A stretch of DNA of 64,000 nucleotides. Source: Rhizobium tropici CIAT 899 (GTDB lineage: Bacteria; Pseudomonadota; Alphaproteobacteria; Rhizobiales; Rhizobiaceae). This document shows positions 52,172-61,760 of this stretch, one piece after another; the first letter of the stretch is position 1, and each line of letters starts with the position of its first letter. Made by a program: the position numbers and the translations under genes. The stretch spans positions 2,965,001 through 3,029,000 of the forward strand of contig NC_020059.1 of NCBI RefSeq assembly GCF_000330885.1. The letters run 5' to 3'. Below the pieces are notes generated by a model, which had not been told where the DNA came from, ran no database searches, and was given only the letters and a program-made list of their open reading frames with translations.

Positions 52172-52873
52172 CTATCCGAGGACACATTTCTTGACGAAAT
52201 GCAGCCAGCTGTCGTTGCGCCGGATGGTCGCGCGCGGCAAGCCGAAGGGATCGTCGCTTGATCGGGCCCGACCGCGGCGTGTCGTCGTTGCGGCGCTGTA
52301 ACCGGCTTCATAGGCAAGCACGCGGTCGAGCGGCGTTTCGTCGCCATAGGGAAAGCAGAAGGACGAGATTCCCTCATCCAGCAAATCTTCGAGCAGCTCG
52401 CGCGAATGCGTGATCTGACGGCGTGCCTCTTCCATGGGCAATTGTGGCAGGCGGACGTGATCGAGTGTGTGCGATCCCACCTCGTGCCCGAGGCTGTGCC
52501 AGTGCTTCAGCTGCTCGACCGACATGCAAGGCGCCGGCGCCACGCCAAGGGGGACATCCCAGACATTGCTGCCGCCGATCTGGTTCGCCACGACGAAATT
52601 CGTGGCGGTGAAGCCGAGCTCCTGCAGCACGGGCAAGGCATTCTCATAAACATTGGCATAGCTGTCATCGAAGGTGATGGCAGCGACTTTGCCGGTCTTC
52701 TCGCCGCGGATGTAAGGCATTGCCTCCCGCAGCGATACACCCTGAATTCCAAGCCTTTTCAGCCATTCCATCTGACGATGGAAGGCTTCTGGATGGACGA
52801 CCATGCTTCTGAACGGCGCCTTGCGCGACGGCGGTACCGCAATCTGATGATATGCGAGGATCGGAACGGCCAC
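52172..52873 (-). CDS. polysaccharide deacetylase-family protein
   Basis: A 233-residue NodB-type deacetylase. The metal/active-site motifs are AITFDDSYANVYE near 65-77 (TFDDG-like) and SHTLDHVRLPQL near 142-153 (HxxxH). The C-terminal half carries FCFPYGDETP near 174. Such enzymes remove N- or O-acetyl groups from surface polysaccharides or peptidoglycan. The GT25-like gene starts 11 bp upstream of it on the same strand, so they are probably one operon. Confidence 0.9.
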   Translation of the reverse strand: MAVPILAYHQIAVPPSRKAPFRSMVVHPEAFHRQMEWLKRLGIQGVSLREAMPYIRGEKTGKVAAITFDDSYANVYENALPVLQELGFTATNFVVANQIGGSNVWDVPLGVAPAPCMSVEQLKHWHSLGHEVGSHTLDHVRLPQLPMEEARRQITHSRELLEDLLDEGISSFCFPYGDETPLDRVLAYEAGYSAATTTRRGRARSSDDPFGLPRATIRRNDSWLHFVKKCVLG

Positions 52874-52884
52874 GATGGATGATC

Positions 52885-53727
52885 TCAGATGATGCGGCGC
52901 GAGCGAAGCGCGATCTTGGCACGATAGAGTGGCCGCAACACCTCTCTGGAGAGCATTCCCATTACTGTCTTGCGGCTTTTGATCGTGCTGCCGCCGAGCT
53001 GGGGAGAGATTTCACGCACGCCGCCGGGCAAGACCGAAAGCGGGGACACGCGGGTAAACCAGCTCATCTGCATGGTGGTATCGACGGGTCGATCGAAGAC
53101 GGAGGTCGCCTCCAGCAGGCGGATGGCAGCATCGCGGCTGACAAGCTGCGCCACCATGCCAAGCCCAATCCGCGTCGGCTGAATGACATCGGCCTCCCCC
53201 TGGGAGAGAACACATCTGCCGTGCTCCTTGCCCATGCGAAACGGGAAGCGAATGAAAGAACCTGGCTTCAGGCAGGCCTTGGCGGCGGCAAAAGCGGCAT
53301 GGAACGCATCGTCGATCTCGACATCGTCCTCGAAGACAAGGCCGGCATCGATGCCCTGCTCGACGATGGCGGCCCAAGCCTTACGGTGCGACAGAAAGCA
53401 GGCGATCTCGCCCGCGCTCATGGCAAACGGATAATATGGCTTCTGGAGCCGAGGACGGTAGGCATTGTCGATCTCGGCGACACCCAGAGCGCGGCCATCG
53501 ACTGCCTCAATGACCTCACTCTGCACCGGAAGCTTTGCAACAAGCCTTTCGACCTGCGGCATGCGATCGCGGGCGCGAGCGAGATGGATGATGAAGCCAC
53601 GAATAACGGGTTGGCCGGGCGCGTCCAGAACGGTACCCGCCGAATTGGACGCAGGAGCGAACTCGAATCCCGTATGAGATCTTTCGAGCGGCATCGCCGA
53701 AGACGGGTTGAATTCGTGGGCTTGCAT
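52885..53727 (-). CDS. glycosyltransferase family 25 (LPS-type) protein
   Basis: A 280-residue protein. After a low-complexity N-terminus of about 45 residues comes the GT25 domain: IRGFIIHLARARDRMPQVERL, then GEIACFLSHRKAWAAIVEQG near 105-124 and LVFEDDVEID near 130 (the EDD metal site). GT25 enzymes add galactose or glucose to lipooligosaccharide or glycoprotein. GAGGT lies 8 bases before ATG 53727; an in-frame ATG at 53748 would be less well placed. A tandem 11-bp repeat lies upstream. Confidence 0.85.
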   Translation of the reverse strand: MQAHEFNPSSAMPLERSHTGFEFAPASNSAGTVLDAPGQPVIRGFIIHLARARDRMPQVERLVAKLPVQSEVIEAVDGRALGVAEIDNAYRPRLQKPYYPFAMSAGEIACFLSHRKAWAAIVEQGIDAGLVFEDDVEIDDAFHAAFAAAKACLKPGSFIRFPFRMGKEHGRCVLSQGEADVIQPTRIGLGMVAQLVSRDAAIRLLEATSVFDRPVDTTMQMSWFTRVSPLSVLPGGVREISPQLGGSTIKSRKTVMGMLSREVLRPLYRAKIALRSRRII

Positions 53728-53788
53728 GAATGGATACCTCGAGGTCATATTTCGCGAGGCTCTAGCAACCCTGAATGAAAGCGAGCTT

Positions 53789-53810
53789 AGGCAAACCTGA
53801 GGCCAAACTG
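53789..53810. promoter_or_regulatory. tandem 11-bp repeat upstream of the GT25 gene
   Basis: AGGCAAACCTG directly followed by AGGCCAAACTG, 62 bases before the GT25 start. Direct 11-bp repeats are the usual layout for OmpR/PhoB-type response regulators. Confidence 0.45.
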
Positions 53811-53851
53811 AAAATGGTTGTTTTCAACTGGTCTGAACAACTGAAGGAAGG

Positions 53852-54469
53852 CTAAACGAGCATGCTGATGCGGCCGCTCGCCATTTTGTCTTCAACCCAG
53901 CGGCGCTCGTCCAGCCAGGCATGGCGTTTCCACCCTTCCCAGCTGAAACCGCACAGCTTCACCTCCCACTCGTCGGCGGGCAATCGTGACAGCACATATC
54001 GGATGCCGAAGAAGCCGGTGCTCGGAAAGAGCTGGTGCATGCGGCATTGGTTCACGCCGAGTTCCTCGCAGCCCTCGATGTAGAACTGCGGCGGCATGAT
54101 GCGGATTTCCTTGCCGGCGGCGCCGACCAACTCGATCGTCCGCATCGTCCAATCGCTTCTCCTGCCTTTGAGGCGCGAGAGAAGATTGGGCTTGGGGTGA
54201 TATTTGCGGATGATATCGGGATGATAGGCCAGCACAACCTCTTTGGCGGCCGTAAAAGTCGGGCTTGTCAGAAAGGCCGGGGCCGTCAATCGGCGCTGCA
54301 TCGGCTTGCTGGAAGCTGCAAGCATGAGAATATCGGTGCGTGAGCCGCTCATCCCGATCGAGGCTTTCGGCTCGTTGAAGCGCATTGCGAATTCAGCATT
54401 GTCCACGACCTCGGAAAGGTCGCGATGCAGCTTGCCATTGCCGATGATGATTGCCGTCTTGCGGGTCAA
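53852..54469 (-). CDS. GT29-like sialyltransferase-family protein
   Basis: A 205-residue protein. IIIGNGKLHRDL with AEFAMRFNEP near residues 7-33 resembles the sialyl motif L of GT29 enzymes, and STGFFGIRYVLSRL with CGFSWEGWKRH near 149-183 resembles the motif S/III part. The protein is short for a eukaryotic sialyltransferase but of the length seen in bacterial family members, some of which are labelled otherwise in databases. Donor and acceptor sugars are unknown. Probably part of a surface-glycan locus with GT25 and deacetylase. Confidence 0.7.
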   Translation of the reverse strand: MTRKTAIIIGNGKLHRDLSEVVDNAEFAMRFNEPKASIGMSGSRTDILMLAASSKPMQRRLTAPAFLTSPTFTAAKEVVLAYHPDIIRKYHPKPNLLSRLKGRRSDWTMRTIELVGAAGKEIRIMPPQFYIEGCEELGVNQCRMHQLFPSTGFFGIRYVLSRLPADEWEVKLCGFSWEGWKRHAWLDERRWVEDKMASGRISMLV

Positions 54470-54508
54470 ATATGAGTATCCATCAGGTCTGAAATCGCCG
54501 ACCTAACG

Positions 54509-54573
54509 AAGCCAAATGAAGCCAAACTGAATGGTCGATCAAGAAAGCATGCCTAAATCCTGACACGAACCTG
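54509..54573. promoter_or_regulatory. repeats upstream of the GT29-like gene
   Basis: AAGCCAAATG|AAGCCAAACTG (54509-54529), and CTAAATCCTG|ACACGAACCTG (54553-54573, CCTG spaced by 11 bp). They share GCCAAACTG with the repeat upstream of the GT25 gene, suggesting one regulator for both. Confidence 0.45.
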
Positions 54574-54701
54574 AAAGCCGTCGCGATGTCACCCGCAAGC
54601 AACAGCAGCCCCCGAGGACCACGCGTCAGCTCAGATTTGTGTGGGGCTTGAGAGTGCAAGAAGCCGATTGCGAACGCAAAGAGGTGACATCTTGCCGAAT
54701 C

Positions 54702-54724
54702 AAAAAGGAGCCCAAACGGGCTCC
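54702..54724 (-). terminator. terminator after the DUF882 gene
   Basis: On the minus strand GGAGCCC-GTTT-GGGCTCC followed by TTTTTG. Confidence 0.85.
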
Positions 54725-54748
54725 CGAAGCGATGACGGTTTGTCTGGT

Positions 54749-56701
54749 CTATTCGACCGAATTGAACTTCTTCACCTGAAGAAAATTCACTGCACTTCCG
54801 CTGAAGCGTTCGGGATCGATCGACGCGGTCTGCACCTTGAAACCGTCCGTGTAAACGGCGGTCGGCTGGGCACGAAGCGTCGGGCTCACGAAGCGCGGCG
54901 CCTTGACCGGGCGGTTCACGATCTCGACCCGAGCCTTTGCGATCGCCCATTGCGAGATCATCTTATCCGTCAGCGTCGGCGCAGTTGTCACAGTTGCACG
55001 GCCCGAATCGGCCACGACGGCATCCTGCTTGTTCGGCCGCCCGCCCTTGGTCGCAATGCCAGCGGCAATCGGGCGTTCCTGCGGCGTTGTCGGCTCGAAA
55101 CCGTCATTGAAGCGACGGCTACTGGCCTTCACCTCACCGCGAACCGGCGCGAGTGCGGCCACCTGCATCGGCATTTGCTGGGTCGGTCTCTGCTGCGGCA
55201 GGACGGAGGCAATAGCCTGCGCTGCATCATTACCGGCAGCCAGACCACCACCTGCCGCGGGCAGCTGATCCTTGGACGCGACGTTGTTCGACGGTTGGGT
55301 CATCGCAACCGCATTGTTGACATCCGATCGATCCGGACGGCTCTGCTCCAGAGCCGCAATGACCGAAGGCGAAAGCGCGCCTGCATCGGCCTGGTCGTCG
55401 GCGGCCTCCTGATCCGCATCGGCTGATGCCAGCAGGCTTTCGGCCAATTCCGGACGCTGCGCCGGCACCGGAACGGCAGCCAACTGGCCTTTCATGTCAG
55501 CCTCGGCCGATGCCACTTCGGCATCGCCGGGTGAGCGGCGGTCAAGCAAGGACGGCACCGGCACATGATAGGAGCGAAGATCGGCATATTGCGGCTGATC
55601 TCCCGTATCCGGCATGGCGGCGGCAAGCGCGTCCTGAGCAGCGTTGCGAGACGGCGAAACGAGAGCGGAAGCAACATCGCTGCCGGCAGGCTGATTGCCG
55701 AATGCCGGGCGAACCTGCGGAACGGGCGCGTTTACGCTGGCGACCTGAACCTGGGCCGGAGCCGGAGCGGCGCCATCGTCACCATCATCGCTGGCGGCTG
55801 GAGCGGGCTGGCCTTTGCGAGCAGCCGAAGCGACAGCCACCGGTGCTGCCGCCGTACCGGTATCTGCATTATCCTCTTCCTCATCCGCACCACCGCCCCC
55901 GAACAGACGGGCAAAGAAGCCGCGGCGCGACGAAGAGGAGCTGGCGATCTGGATATCGTCGGACGACATGCGGCGCTTGTAATCGGCGACTGCCTGCTGG
56001 TAGCCCGGCAGCGGCCGGCCGTCGGCCGGAATATGCATCGTCTTGCCATCCGGGAAGAGGCGGACGAGATCCTGGCGATCCATGCGCGGCCATGCACGCA
56101 CGCCGCCGACGTCCATATGGACGAAAGGCGAACCCGAAGTCGGATAATAGCCGACACCGCCCACCTGCAGCTTCATGCCGATTTCGCGCAGCTTGGAAAG
56201 CTTGACGTCCGGAAGATAGAAGTCCATCGCGTTGCCGAGCATGTGCTGGCTCTTCTTGGCAACGCCGGTGTGGGCCGAACGCGTGCGCAGCATCTCGTTG
56301 GTGCCAGGCGAACGGAACCCGCAGATCACATAGATGAATTCGTGCGAACCGCTTTCGCGGTAGGCCTCCCAGATCAGATCGAACAGGCGCGGGTTCATCT
56401 TGGTGGGCTGATTCTTGCGCCAATCGCGCAGGATGCGGTTCAGCTTCTCCAGGCCGTCCGGATCGAACCTGCCATTACGCTTGTAGGTAATGACGGCCTT
56501 TTCGCCGGTGTGGACATAATAGATCTTCAGGCTGCGGGTTTCACCACCAGCCTGCGAGGGAGTACCGACGAAAACAGGAGTAGAAACGGCCAAAGCAAGG
56601 AGGCCAACGGCTGCTACCTTGGCCACCTTGCTAAATAGGTTAGAGCACGCAGAATGCCAGCTCAAGCTATTAGGCTTGGTATTTGCACTCAAATTCGGCA
56701 A
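54749..56701 (-). CDS. DUF882 / M15-type murein peptidase with long disordered tail
   Basis: A 650-residue protein. A signal or anchor segment (residues about 28-50) is followed by the DUF882 (M15-like, MepK/YcbK-type) domain at about 55-230: SAHTGVAKKSQHMLGNAMDF and FVHMDVGG carry the zinc-ligand His/Asp pattern of LAS metallopeptidases. The remaining 400 residues are low-complexity, rich in Ala, Pro, Gln and Asp. It probably cuts peptidoglycan cross-links in the periplasm. The first codon is TTG at 56701 with GGGGA before it. Confidence 0.85.
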   Translation of the reverse strand: MPNLSANTKPNSLSWHSACSNLFSKVAKVAAVGLLALAVSTPVFVGTPSQAGGETRSLKIYYVHTGEKAVITYKRNGRFDPDGLEKLNRILRDWRKNQPTKMNPRLFDLIWEAYRESGSHEFIYVICGFRSPGTNEMLRTRSAHTGVAKKSQHMLGNAMDFYLPDVKLSKLREIGMKLQVGGVGYYPTSGSPFVHMDVGGVRAWPRMDRQDLVRLFPDGKTMHIPADGRPLPGYQQAVADYKRRMSSDDIQIASSSSSRRGFFARLFGGGGADEEEDNADTGTAAAPVAVASAARKGQPAPAASDDGDDGAAPAPAQVQVASVNAPVPQVRPAFGNQPAGSDVASALVSPSRNAAQDALAAAMPDTGDQPQYADLRSYHVPVPSLLDRRSPGDAEVASAEADMKGQLAAVPVPAQRPELAESLLASADADQEAADDQADAGALSPSVIAALEQSRPDRSDVNNAVAMTQPSNNVASKDQLPAAGGGLAAGNDAAQAIASVLPQQRPTQQMPMQVAALAPVRGEVKASSRRFNDGFEPTTPQERPIAAGIATKGGRPNKQDAVVADSGRATVTTAPTLTDKMISQWAIAKARVEIVNRPVKAPRFVSPTLRAQPTAVYTDGFKVQTASIDPERFSGSAVNFLQVKKFNSVE

Positions 56702-56876
56702 TTCGATCCCCGTCCGACAGACAATGTCGCATCGTGTTCCAAATGGCTGTCAATTGCGGTGACACGATGGCAAAAATGCCACACATGGTCGCCCCCTTCA
56801 TACATGGTGAACGATGCACTAACAAGTGCTTTACGACGGGTAACAAAATATGCTTGCCTAAACGTTAAGCTTTTTC

Positions 56877-58445
56877 TCATGCCGCGCTTTTTTGCGGATC
56901 ATCCGGGTCGATGCCATAGTCTTTCAACTTACGGTAGAGAGTTGAGCGTCCGATACCGAGCTTTCTCGCCACCTGACTCATCTGCCCGCGATAGAATTTA
57001 AGGGCGAATCGGATCAATTCTTCCTCTACATCCGCCAGTTTTCTTACGTCGCCCAAGGTGTTCGTGCTGACGATGACATTGTCGGAAGCATCGGCGGAAG
57101 CAAGCGGAGGAGTTGCAGGCGATGCCTGCGAAACCCCGTAAGGGATCCGTTCGCTTCTTTCAGCCGCCAGAAGTTCAGCCGACGAGGCATGCGAATTATC
57201 CACAACCAAAGTCGGATGCTCGACAGCGAAATAACCCGGCAGCTGCGCGGCGATCTGCGGAAAATCCGTATCGAGCAACTCCGGTCCTTCGGACAGAACG
57301 ACTGCGCGGAAGATCGCGTTTTCGAGCTGGCGGATATTGCCCGGCCAGTCATAGGCCGTCAGCAATGCAAGAGCATCATTGCTGATACCAAGCGGGCGAT
57401 CGAGCTTCTGTTCCAGTGCAAACCGGTCGGCAAAAGCGCGCGCCAGATGCGGGATGTCCTCCTTGCGGCGGCGCAGGGCCGGCATCGTGATCGGGAAGAC
57501 ATTGAGGCGATAGTAGAGATCTTCGCGGAATCGCCCCGCCTTGACCTCTTCGATTAGATCCTTGTTGGTGGCCGAGATCAGCCGGACATTGACCTTCTGC
57601 GCGACACGTGCGCCGACGGTCTCGATTTCGCCCTGCTGCACGGCGCGCAAAAGCTTGACCTGGACTTCCAGTGGCAGATCGCCGATTTCGTCGAGGAACA
57701 GCGTGCCGCCATCGGCTTCCATGAATTTGCCGACATGGCGTTCAGTCGCACCCGTGAATGCGCCCTTCTCGTGTCCGAAAAGGATGCTTTCGACGAGATT
57801 GTGCGGGATCGCACCGCAATTGACGATCACGAACGGCTTGCCGGCACGATCGCTGGCGGCCTGGATGGCGCGAGCCACCAGTTCCTTGCCGACGCCCGAT
57901 TCGCCTTCCAGTACCACCGGAATGCTCGATTGCGCCGCCCGATGGGCGAGATCGATCACGCGCATCATCGCCGGACTTGCCGAGACGATGTCGTCGAAGG
58001 AGATGCTGCTCGAGCGCGACTTGCGCCCGGCGCGGGCCTTCGCCTCGCGCTGGTCGAGCTTCAGGGCGTTGGCGATCGACGCAGCGATACGCTCCGGCGA
58101 CACAGGCTTGACGACGAAATCGAAGGCGCCAGCGCGCATGGCCTGCACCACGGTATCGATGCCGCCCTGCCCGGTCTGCACGATGACGGGCAGGTCGATG
58201 CCCATATCGTTCAGAGCGCCCAGGAACTCGATGCCGTTCATTTCCGGCATCATGAGATCGAGCACGATCACATTAATCTGATCGTGGCCACGCTTCAGAA
58301 ACTCCAGGCCGAGACGGCCATTTTCTGCCAAATGGGCAACGTGTCCGTGTCGCTCGATGGCATTCTTCAGCAGACGGCGTTGAATCGGATCATCCTCAAC
58401 AACGAGAATCTGCGCGCCTCCCTTGGCGCTATTGTAAACGGTCAT
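56877..58445 (-). CDS. sigma-54-dependent response regulator, NtrC family
   Basis: A 522-residue three-domain activator. Receiver at about 12-125 (phospho-acceptor Asp63 in [13 protein letters not shown], acidic VVEDD); AAA+ domain at about 150-385 with Walker A GESGVGKE, the sigma-54 contact loop [13 protein letters not shown] and Walker [12 protein letters not shown]; Fis-type helix-turn-helix at the end ([21 protein letters not shown]). No partner histidine kinase is adjacent. The linker (about 415-460) is low-complexity. Confidence 0.94.
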   Translation of the reverse strand: MTVYNSAKGGAQILVVEDDPIQRRLLKNAIERHGHVAHLAENGRLGLEFLKRGHDQINVIVLDLMMPEMNGIEFLGALNDMGIDLPVIVQTGQGGIDTVVQAMRAGAFDFVVKPVSPERIAASIANALKLDQREAKARAGRKSRSSSISFDDIVSASPAMMRVIDLAHRAAQSSIPVVLEGESGVGKELVARAIQAASDRAGKPFVIVNCGAIPHNLVESILFGHEKGAFTGATERHVGKFMEADGGTLFLDEIGDLPLEVQVKLLRAVQQGEIETVGARVAQKVNVRLISATNKDLIEEVKAGRFREDLYYRLNVFPITMPALRRRKEDIPHLARAFADRFALEQKLDRPLGISNDALALLTAYDWPGNIRQLENAIFRAVVLSEGPELLDTDFPQIAAQLPGYFAVEHPTLVVDNSHASSAELLAAERSERIPYGVSQASPATPPLASADASDNVIVSTNTLGDVRKLADVEEELIRFALKFYRGQMSQVARKLGIGRSTLYRKLKDYGIDPDDPQKSAA

Positions 58446-58665
58446 TGGTGCCTCACTTCATGCGAAACCTGACGCGGACATTCGCAGAAAGGCTTGAACA
58501 TGAAGTTTTGCCAAACCATCGCATTTTAATCATTATGACGAATATAAAACCGCTTATGAATCAACGGCCGGCGTTGGAAAATCAGGCCTTGCAGTGGCCT
58601 TTCCAGCCCACTAGACACGAATGGATCGGACGATCCGAAAGATAAAAGCAGAGGAAATTTCGCCT

Positions 58666-60510
58666 ATGAGCCCGACCTCGCTCCGCCACTCTCTTAACTT
58701 CTCGGCAAGCTCGGCCGCCGGCCAGGCGCTTGGCGAGCTGCCCGCCTGGAAGCTCAGCGATCTCTATCCGTCCGCGACGTCGCCGGAATTTCTTGGAGAC
58801 ATCGAAAAGGCCCGCAAGCTGGCCATTGCCTTCGAGGAAAAATGGAAAGGCAAGCTGACCGAAGCCGCCGCCAAATCGGGCGACGCCGGCATCGGCGCCG
58901 CCATCAAGGAGTATGAGGCGCTTGACGATATCATGGGCCGCCTCGGCTCCTATGCCGGGCTCACCTATTTCACGAACACCATCGATCCGGCGAACGGCAA
59001 ACTCTATGGCGACGTTCAAGCGAAGCTAACGGACTATGCCGCGCACCTGCTATTCTTTCCGCTGGAATTGAATCGCATCGACGACGCAGTCATGGATGCC
59101 TGCATGGCGAACGACGCCGCCGCCGGTCACTACCGCCCGTGGATCGTCGATCTGCGCAAGGACAAGCCGCATCAGCTCGACGACAAGCTCGAACAGTTGT
59201 TCCTGGAAAAGTCGATGACGAGCGCTGCCGCCTTCAACCGACTGTTCGACGAGACGATGGCGGAACTGCGCTTCGAGATCGACGGTGAGAAGCAGCCGCT
59301 GGAAGTGGCCTTGAACATGCTGCAGGAGCAGGACCCCGAAGTGCGTCGCAAGGCGGCCATGGCGCTTGCCGAAACCTTCAAGGCGAACCTGCGCACCTTC
59401 ACGCTGATCACCAATACGCTCGCCAAGGATAAGGAAATTTCCGACCGTTGGCGCGGTTTCGAGGATATTGCCGATAGCAGGCATCTCGCCAACCGCGTCG
59501 AGCGCGAAGTGGTTGATGCGCTGGCTGCTGCCGTGCGAGACGCCTATCCACGCCTGTCGCATCGCTATTACAAGATGAAGGCCAAGTGGCTTGGCATGGA
59601 GCAGATGAATTTCTGGGACCGCAACGCGCCGCTGCCGGAAACGCCTAATGCACTGATCCCCTGGACCGATGCGAAGGACACAGTTCTTTCGGCCTACGGC
59701 AATTTTGCGCCAGAAATGGCTGCGATCGCCCAGCGCTTCTTCGATGAGGAATGGATCGACGCGCCGGTGCGTCCGGGCAAGGCGCCTGGTGCGTTCGCGC
59801 ATCCGACGGTCCCTTCCGCCCATCCCTATGTCCTCGTCAATTACATGGGCAAGCCACGCGATGTCATGACGCTGGCGCATGAGCTTGGCCACGGCGTGCA
59901 TCAGGTACTGGCCGGCGGCCAGGGAGCGCTGATGTGCCAGACGCCGCTGACATTGGCGGAAACCGCCTCCGTCTTCGGCGAGATGCTGACCTTCCGCGCG
60001 CTCCTCGACAAGACTACCGACAAGCGCGAACGCAAGGCGATGCTCGCCCAGAAGGTCGAGGACATGATCAATACGGTCGTGCGCCAGATCGCCTTCTACG
60101 AATTCGAGCGCAAGGTGCACACCGCCCGCAAGAATGGCGAACTGACATCGGACAATATCGGCGAACTGTGGCTCTCCGTGCAGGAAGAGAGCCTAGGCCC
60201 GGCGATCAAGATCTCCGAGGGCTATGAGACCTATTGGGCCTATATCCCCCACTTCATCCACTCGCCTTTCTACGTCTATGCCTATGCCTTCGGTGACTGC
60301 CTGGTGAATTCGCTCTATGCCGTCTACCGCAACGCCGAAAAGGGCTTCCAGGACAAGTATTTCGAGCTCCTGAAGGCCGGCGGCACCAAGCATCATTCTG
60401 AGCTCCTGAAGCCTTTTGGTCTCGACGCAACCGATCCGTCGTTCTGGAGCAAGGGCCTGTCGATGATCGAAGGGCTGATCGATGAGTTGGAAGCGTTAGA
60501 TAAGAACTGA
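58666..60510 (+). CDS. pepF: M3-family oligoendopeptidase F
   Basis: A 614-residue zinc peptidase of full family length. The HEXXH site is in LAHELGHGVHQ near residue 405, with a downstream E in ETASVFGEML near 430 as third ligand. The C-terminal YAYAFGDCLVNSLY region is conserved. Cytoplasmic; it digests short peptides. The ATG at 58666 is selected because GAGGAA lies nine bases ahead; an earlier ATG at 58621 adds a non-conserved extension. Confidence 0.93.
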   Translation: MSPTSLRHSLNFSASSAAGQALGELPAWKLSDLYPSATSPEFLGDIEKARKLAIAFEEKWKGKLTEAAAKSGDAGIGAAIKEYEALDDIMGRLGSYAGLTYFTNTIDPANGKLYGDVQAKLTDYAAHLLFFPLELNRIDDAVMDACMANDAAAGHYRPWIVDLRKDKPHQLDDKLEQLFLEKSMTSAAAFNRLFDETMAELRFEIDGEKQPLEVALNMLQEQDPEVRRKAAMALAETFKANLRTFTLITNTLAKDKEISDRWRGFEDIADSRHLANRVEREVVDALAAAVRDAYPRLSHRYYKMKAKWLGMEQMNFWDRNAPLPETPNALIPWTDAKDTVLSAYGNFAPEMAAIAQRFFDEEWIDAPVRPGKAPGAFAHPTVPSAHPYVLVNYMGKPRDVMTLAHELGHGVHQVLAGGQGALMCQTPLTLAETASVFGEMLTFRALLDKTTDKRERKAMLAQKVEDMINTVVRQIAFYEFERKVHTARKNGELTSDNIGELWLSVQEESLGPAIKISEGYETYWAYIPHFIHSPFYVYAYAFGDCLVNSLYAVYRNAEKGFQDKYFELLKAGGTKHHSELLKPFGLDATDPSFWSKGLSMIEGLIDELEALDKN

Positions 60511-60599
60511 GCTGAAGAGAAGCAGGACAGGCACGTCCGCCATTGCTGCAGCTTTGTGCCTGACAATCGATATAACGAGAACTCGATAGACACCCGCAC

Positions 60600-61760
60600 A
60601 TGGCCGACGCCATACCCTACGTCCTTTTCAGGGACGACAGCACAGGACAGGTGATGATCTTTGCCGAACCGGCCGAGATCATCGTCGCCCATACGCGCGC
60701 GCAATTTTTCGATGCCCTCGATCGGATGGAGCGGGTCAGGCGGCAGGGAAAGTGGCTTGCCGGCTATATCGCCTATGAAGCCGGGCATCTTTTCGAGGAA
60801 AAGCTTGCATCCTTCGCCGAGGAAAACAGGAAAACGCCTTTGCTCTGCTTCGGCGTTTTCGATGCGCCGGCCGCCGACGACCATCCGCTCGGCCAACCAG
60901 CCCAACGCGTGGAAAACCAGGAATTCCTGACGGAACCGAAAGCGGCCTGGAATTTCGAGACCTATCGGGAGTGCTTCGACAGGCTGCATCAGCATTTGCG
61001 CCTTGGCGACTGCTATCAGGCAAACCTTACCATGCCGATCCATGCGCGATGGAACGGTGATCCCCGCGCCGCCTTCTGGTCGCTGATCGAACGGCAGCCG
61101 GTGAAATACGGCGCACTCGTCGATCTCGGCGGTCCGATCATCCTGTCGCGCTCGCCGGAGCTTTTCTTCCGCACGGACGAGAACGGCTGGATCGAGACGC
61201 ATCCGATGAAAGGCACGGCCAAGCGCGGCGCGAATGCCGCCGAGGACGAGCGCATCATCGCCGCCATGCTTGCCGACGAAAAGACGCAGGCCGAAAACCG
61301 TATGATCGTCGACCTCCTGCGCAACGATATCTCGCGCATCACCGAGGTCGGCACACTTGACGTGCCGAAGCTCTTCGAGATCGAGACCTATCCGACACTC
61401 CATCAGATGGTCAGCCATGTCGAGGCGAAGCTGCGTCCGGGCATATCGATCCGCGATATCCTTACCGCACTTTTTCCCTGCGGCTCGATCACCGGTGCGC
61501 CTAAAATGCGGGCGATGGAAATCCTGCACGATCTCGAAGACGGCCCGCGCGACGCCTATTGCGGCGCGATCGGCATGATCTCGCCTGATGGAGCCATGCG
61601 CTTTTCGGTGGCGATCCGCACGATCACGCTTTTCGAAGACGGCCGCGCGGTGTTCAATGTCGGTGGGGGCATCGTCTTCGATTCGACGGCGGAAGCGGAA
61701 TATGAAGAATGCCTCCTCAAGGCGCGCTTCGCCGTGGGGGATAGATGGATCGACCGGTAG
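60600..61760 (+). CDS. pabB: aminodeoxychorismate synthase component I
   Basis: A 386-residue chorismate-binding enzyme. CYQANLTMPIHARW near residues 139-152, the ETHPMKGTAKRG motif near 199-210 and FPCGSITGAPK near 295 are signatures; the family makes 4-amino-4-deoxychorismate for folate. It is shorter than anthranilate synthase. The last 16 bases overlap pabC. No stand-alone pabA lies nearby. Confidence 0.94.
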   Translation: MADAIPYVLFRDDSTGQVMIFAEPAEIIVAHTRAQFFDALDRMERVRRQGKWLAGYIAYEAGHLFEEKLASFAEENRKTPLLCFGVFDAPAADDHPLGQPAQRVENQEFLTEPKAAWNFETYRECFDRLHQHLRLGDCYQANLTMPIHARWNGDPRAAFWSLIERQPVKYGALVDLGGPIILSRSPELFFRTDENGWIETHPMKGTAKRGANAAEDERIIAAMLADEKTQAENRMIVDLLRNDISRITEVGTLDVPKLFEIETYPTLHQMVSHVEAKLRPGISIRDILTALFPCGSITGAPKMRAMEILHDLEDGPRDAYCGAIGMISPDGAMRFSVAIRTITLFEDGRAVFNVGGGIVFDSTAEAEYEECLLKARFAVGDRWIDR

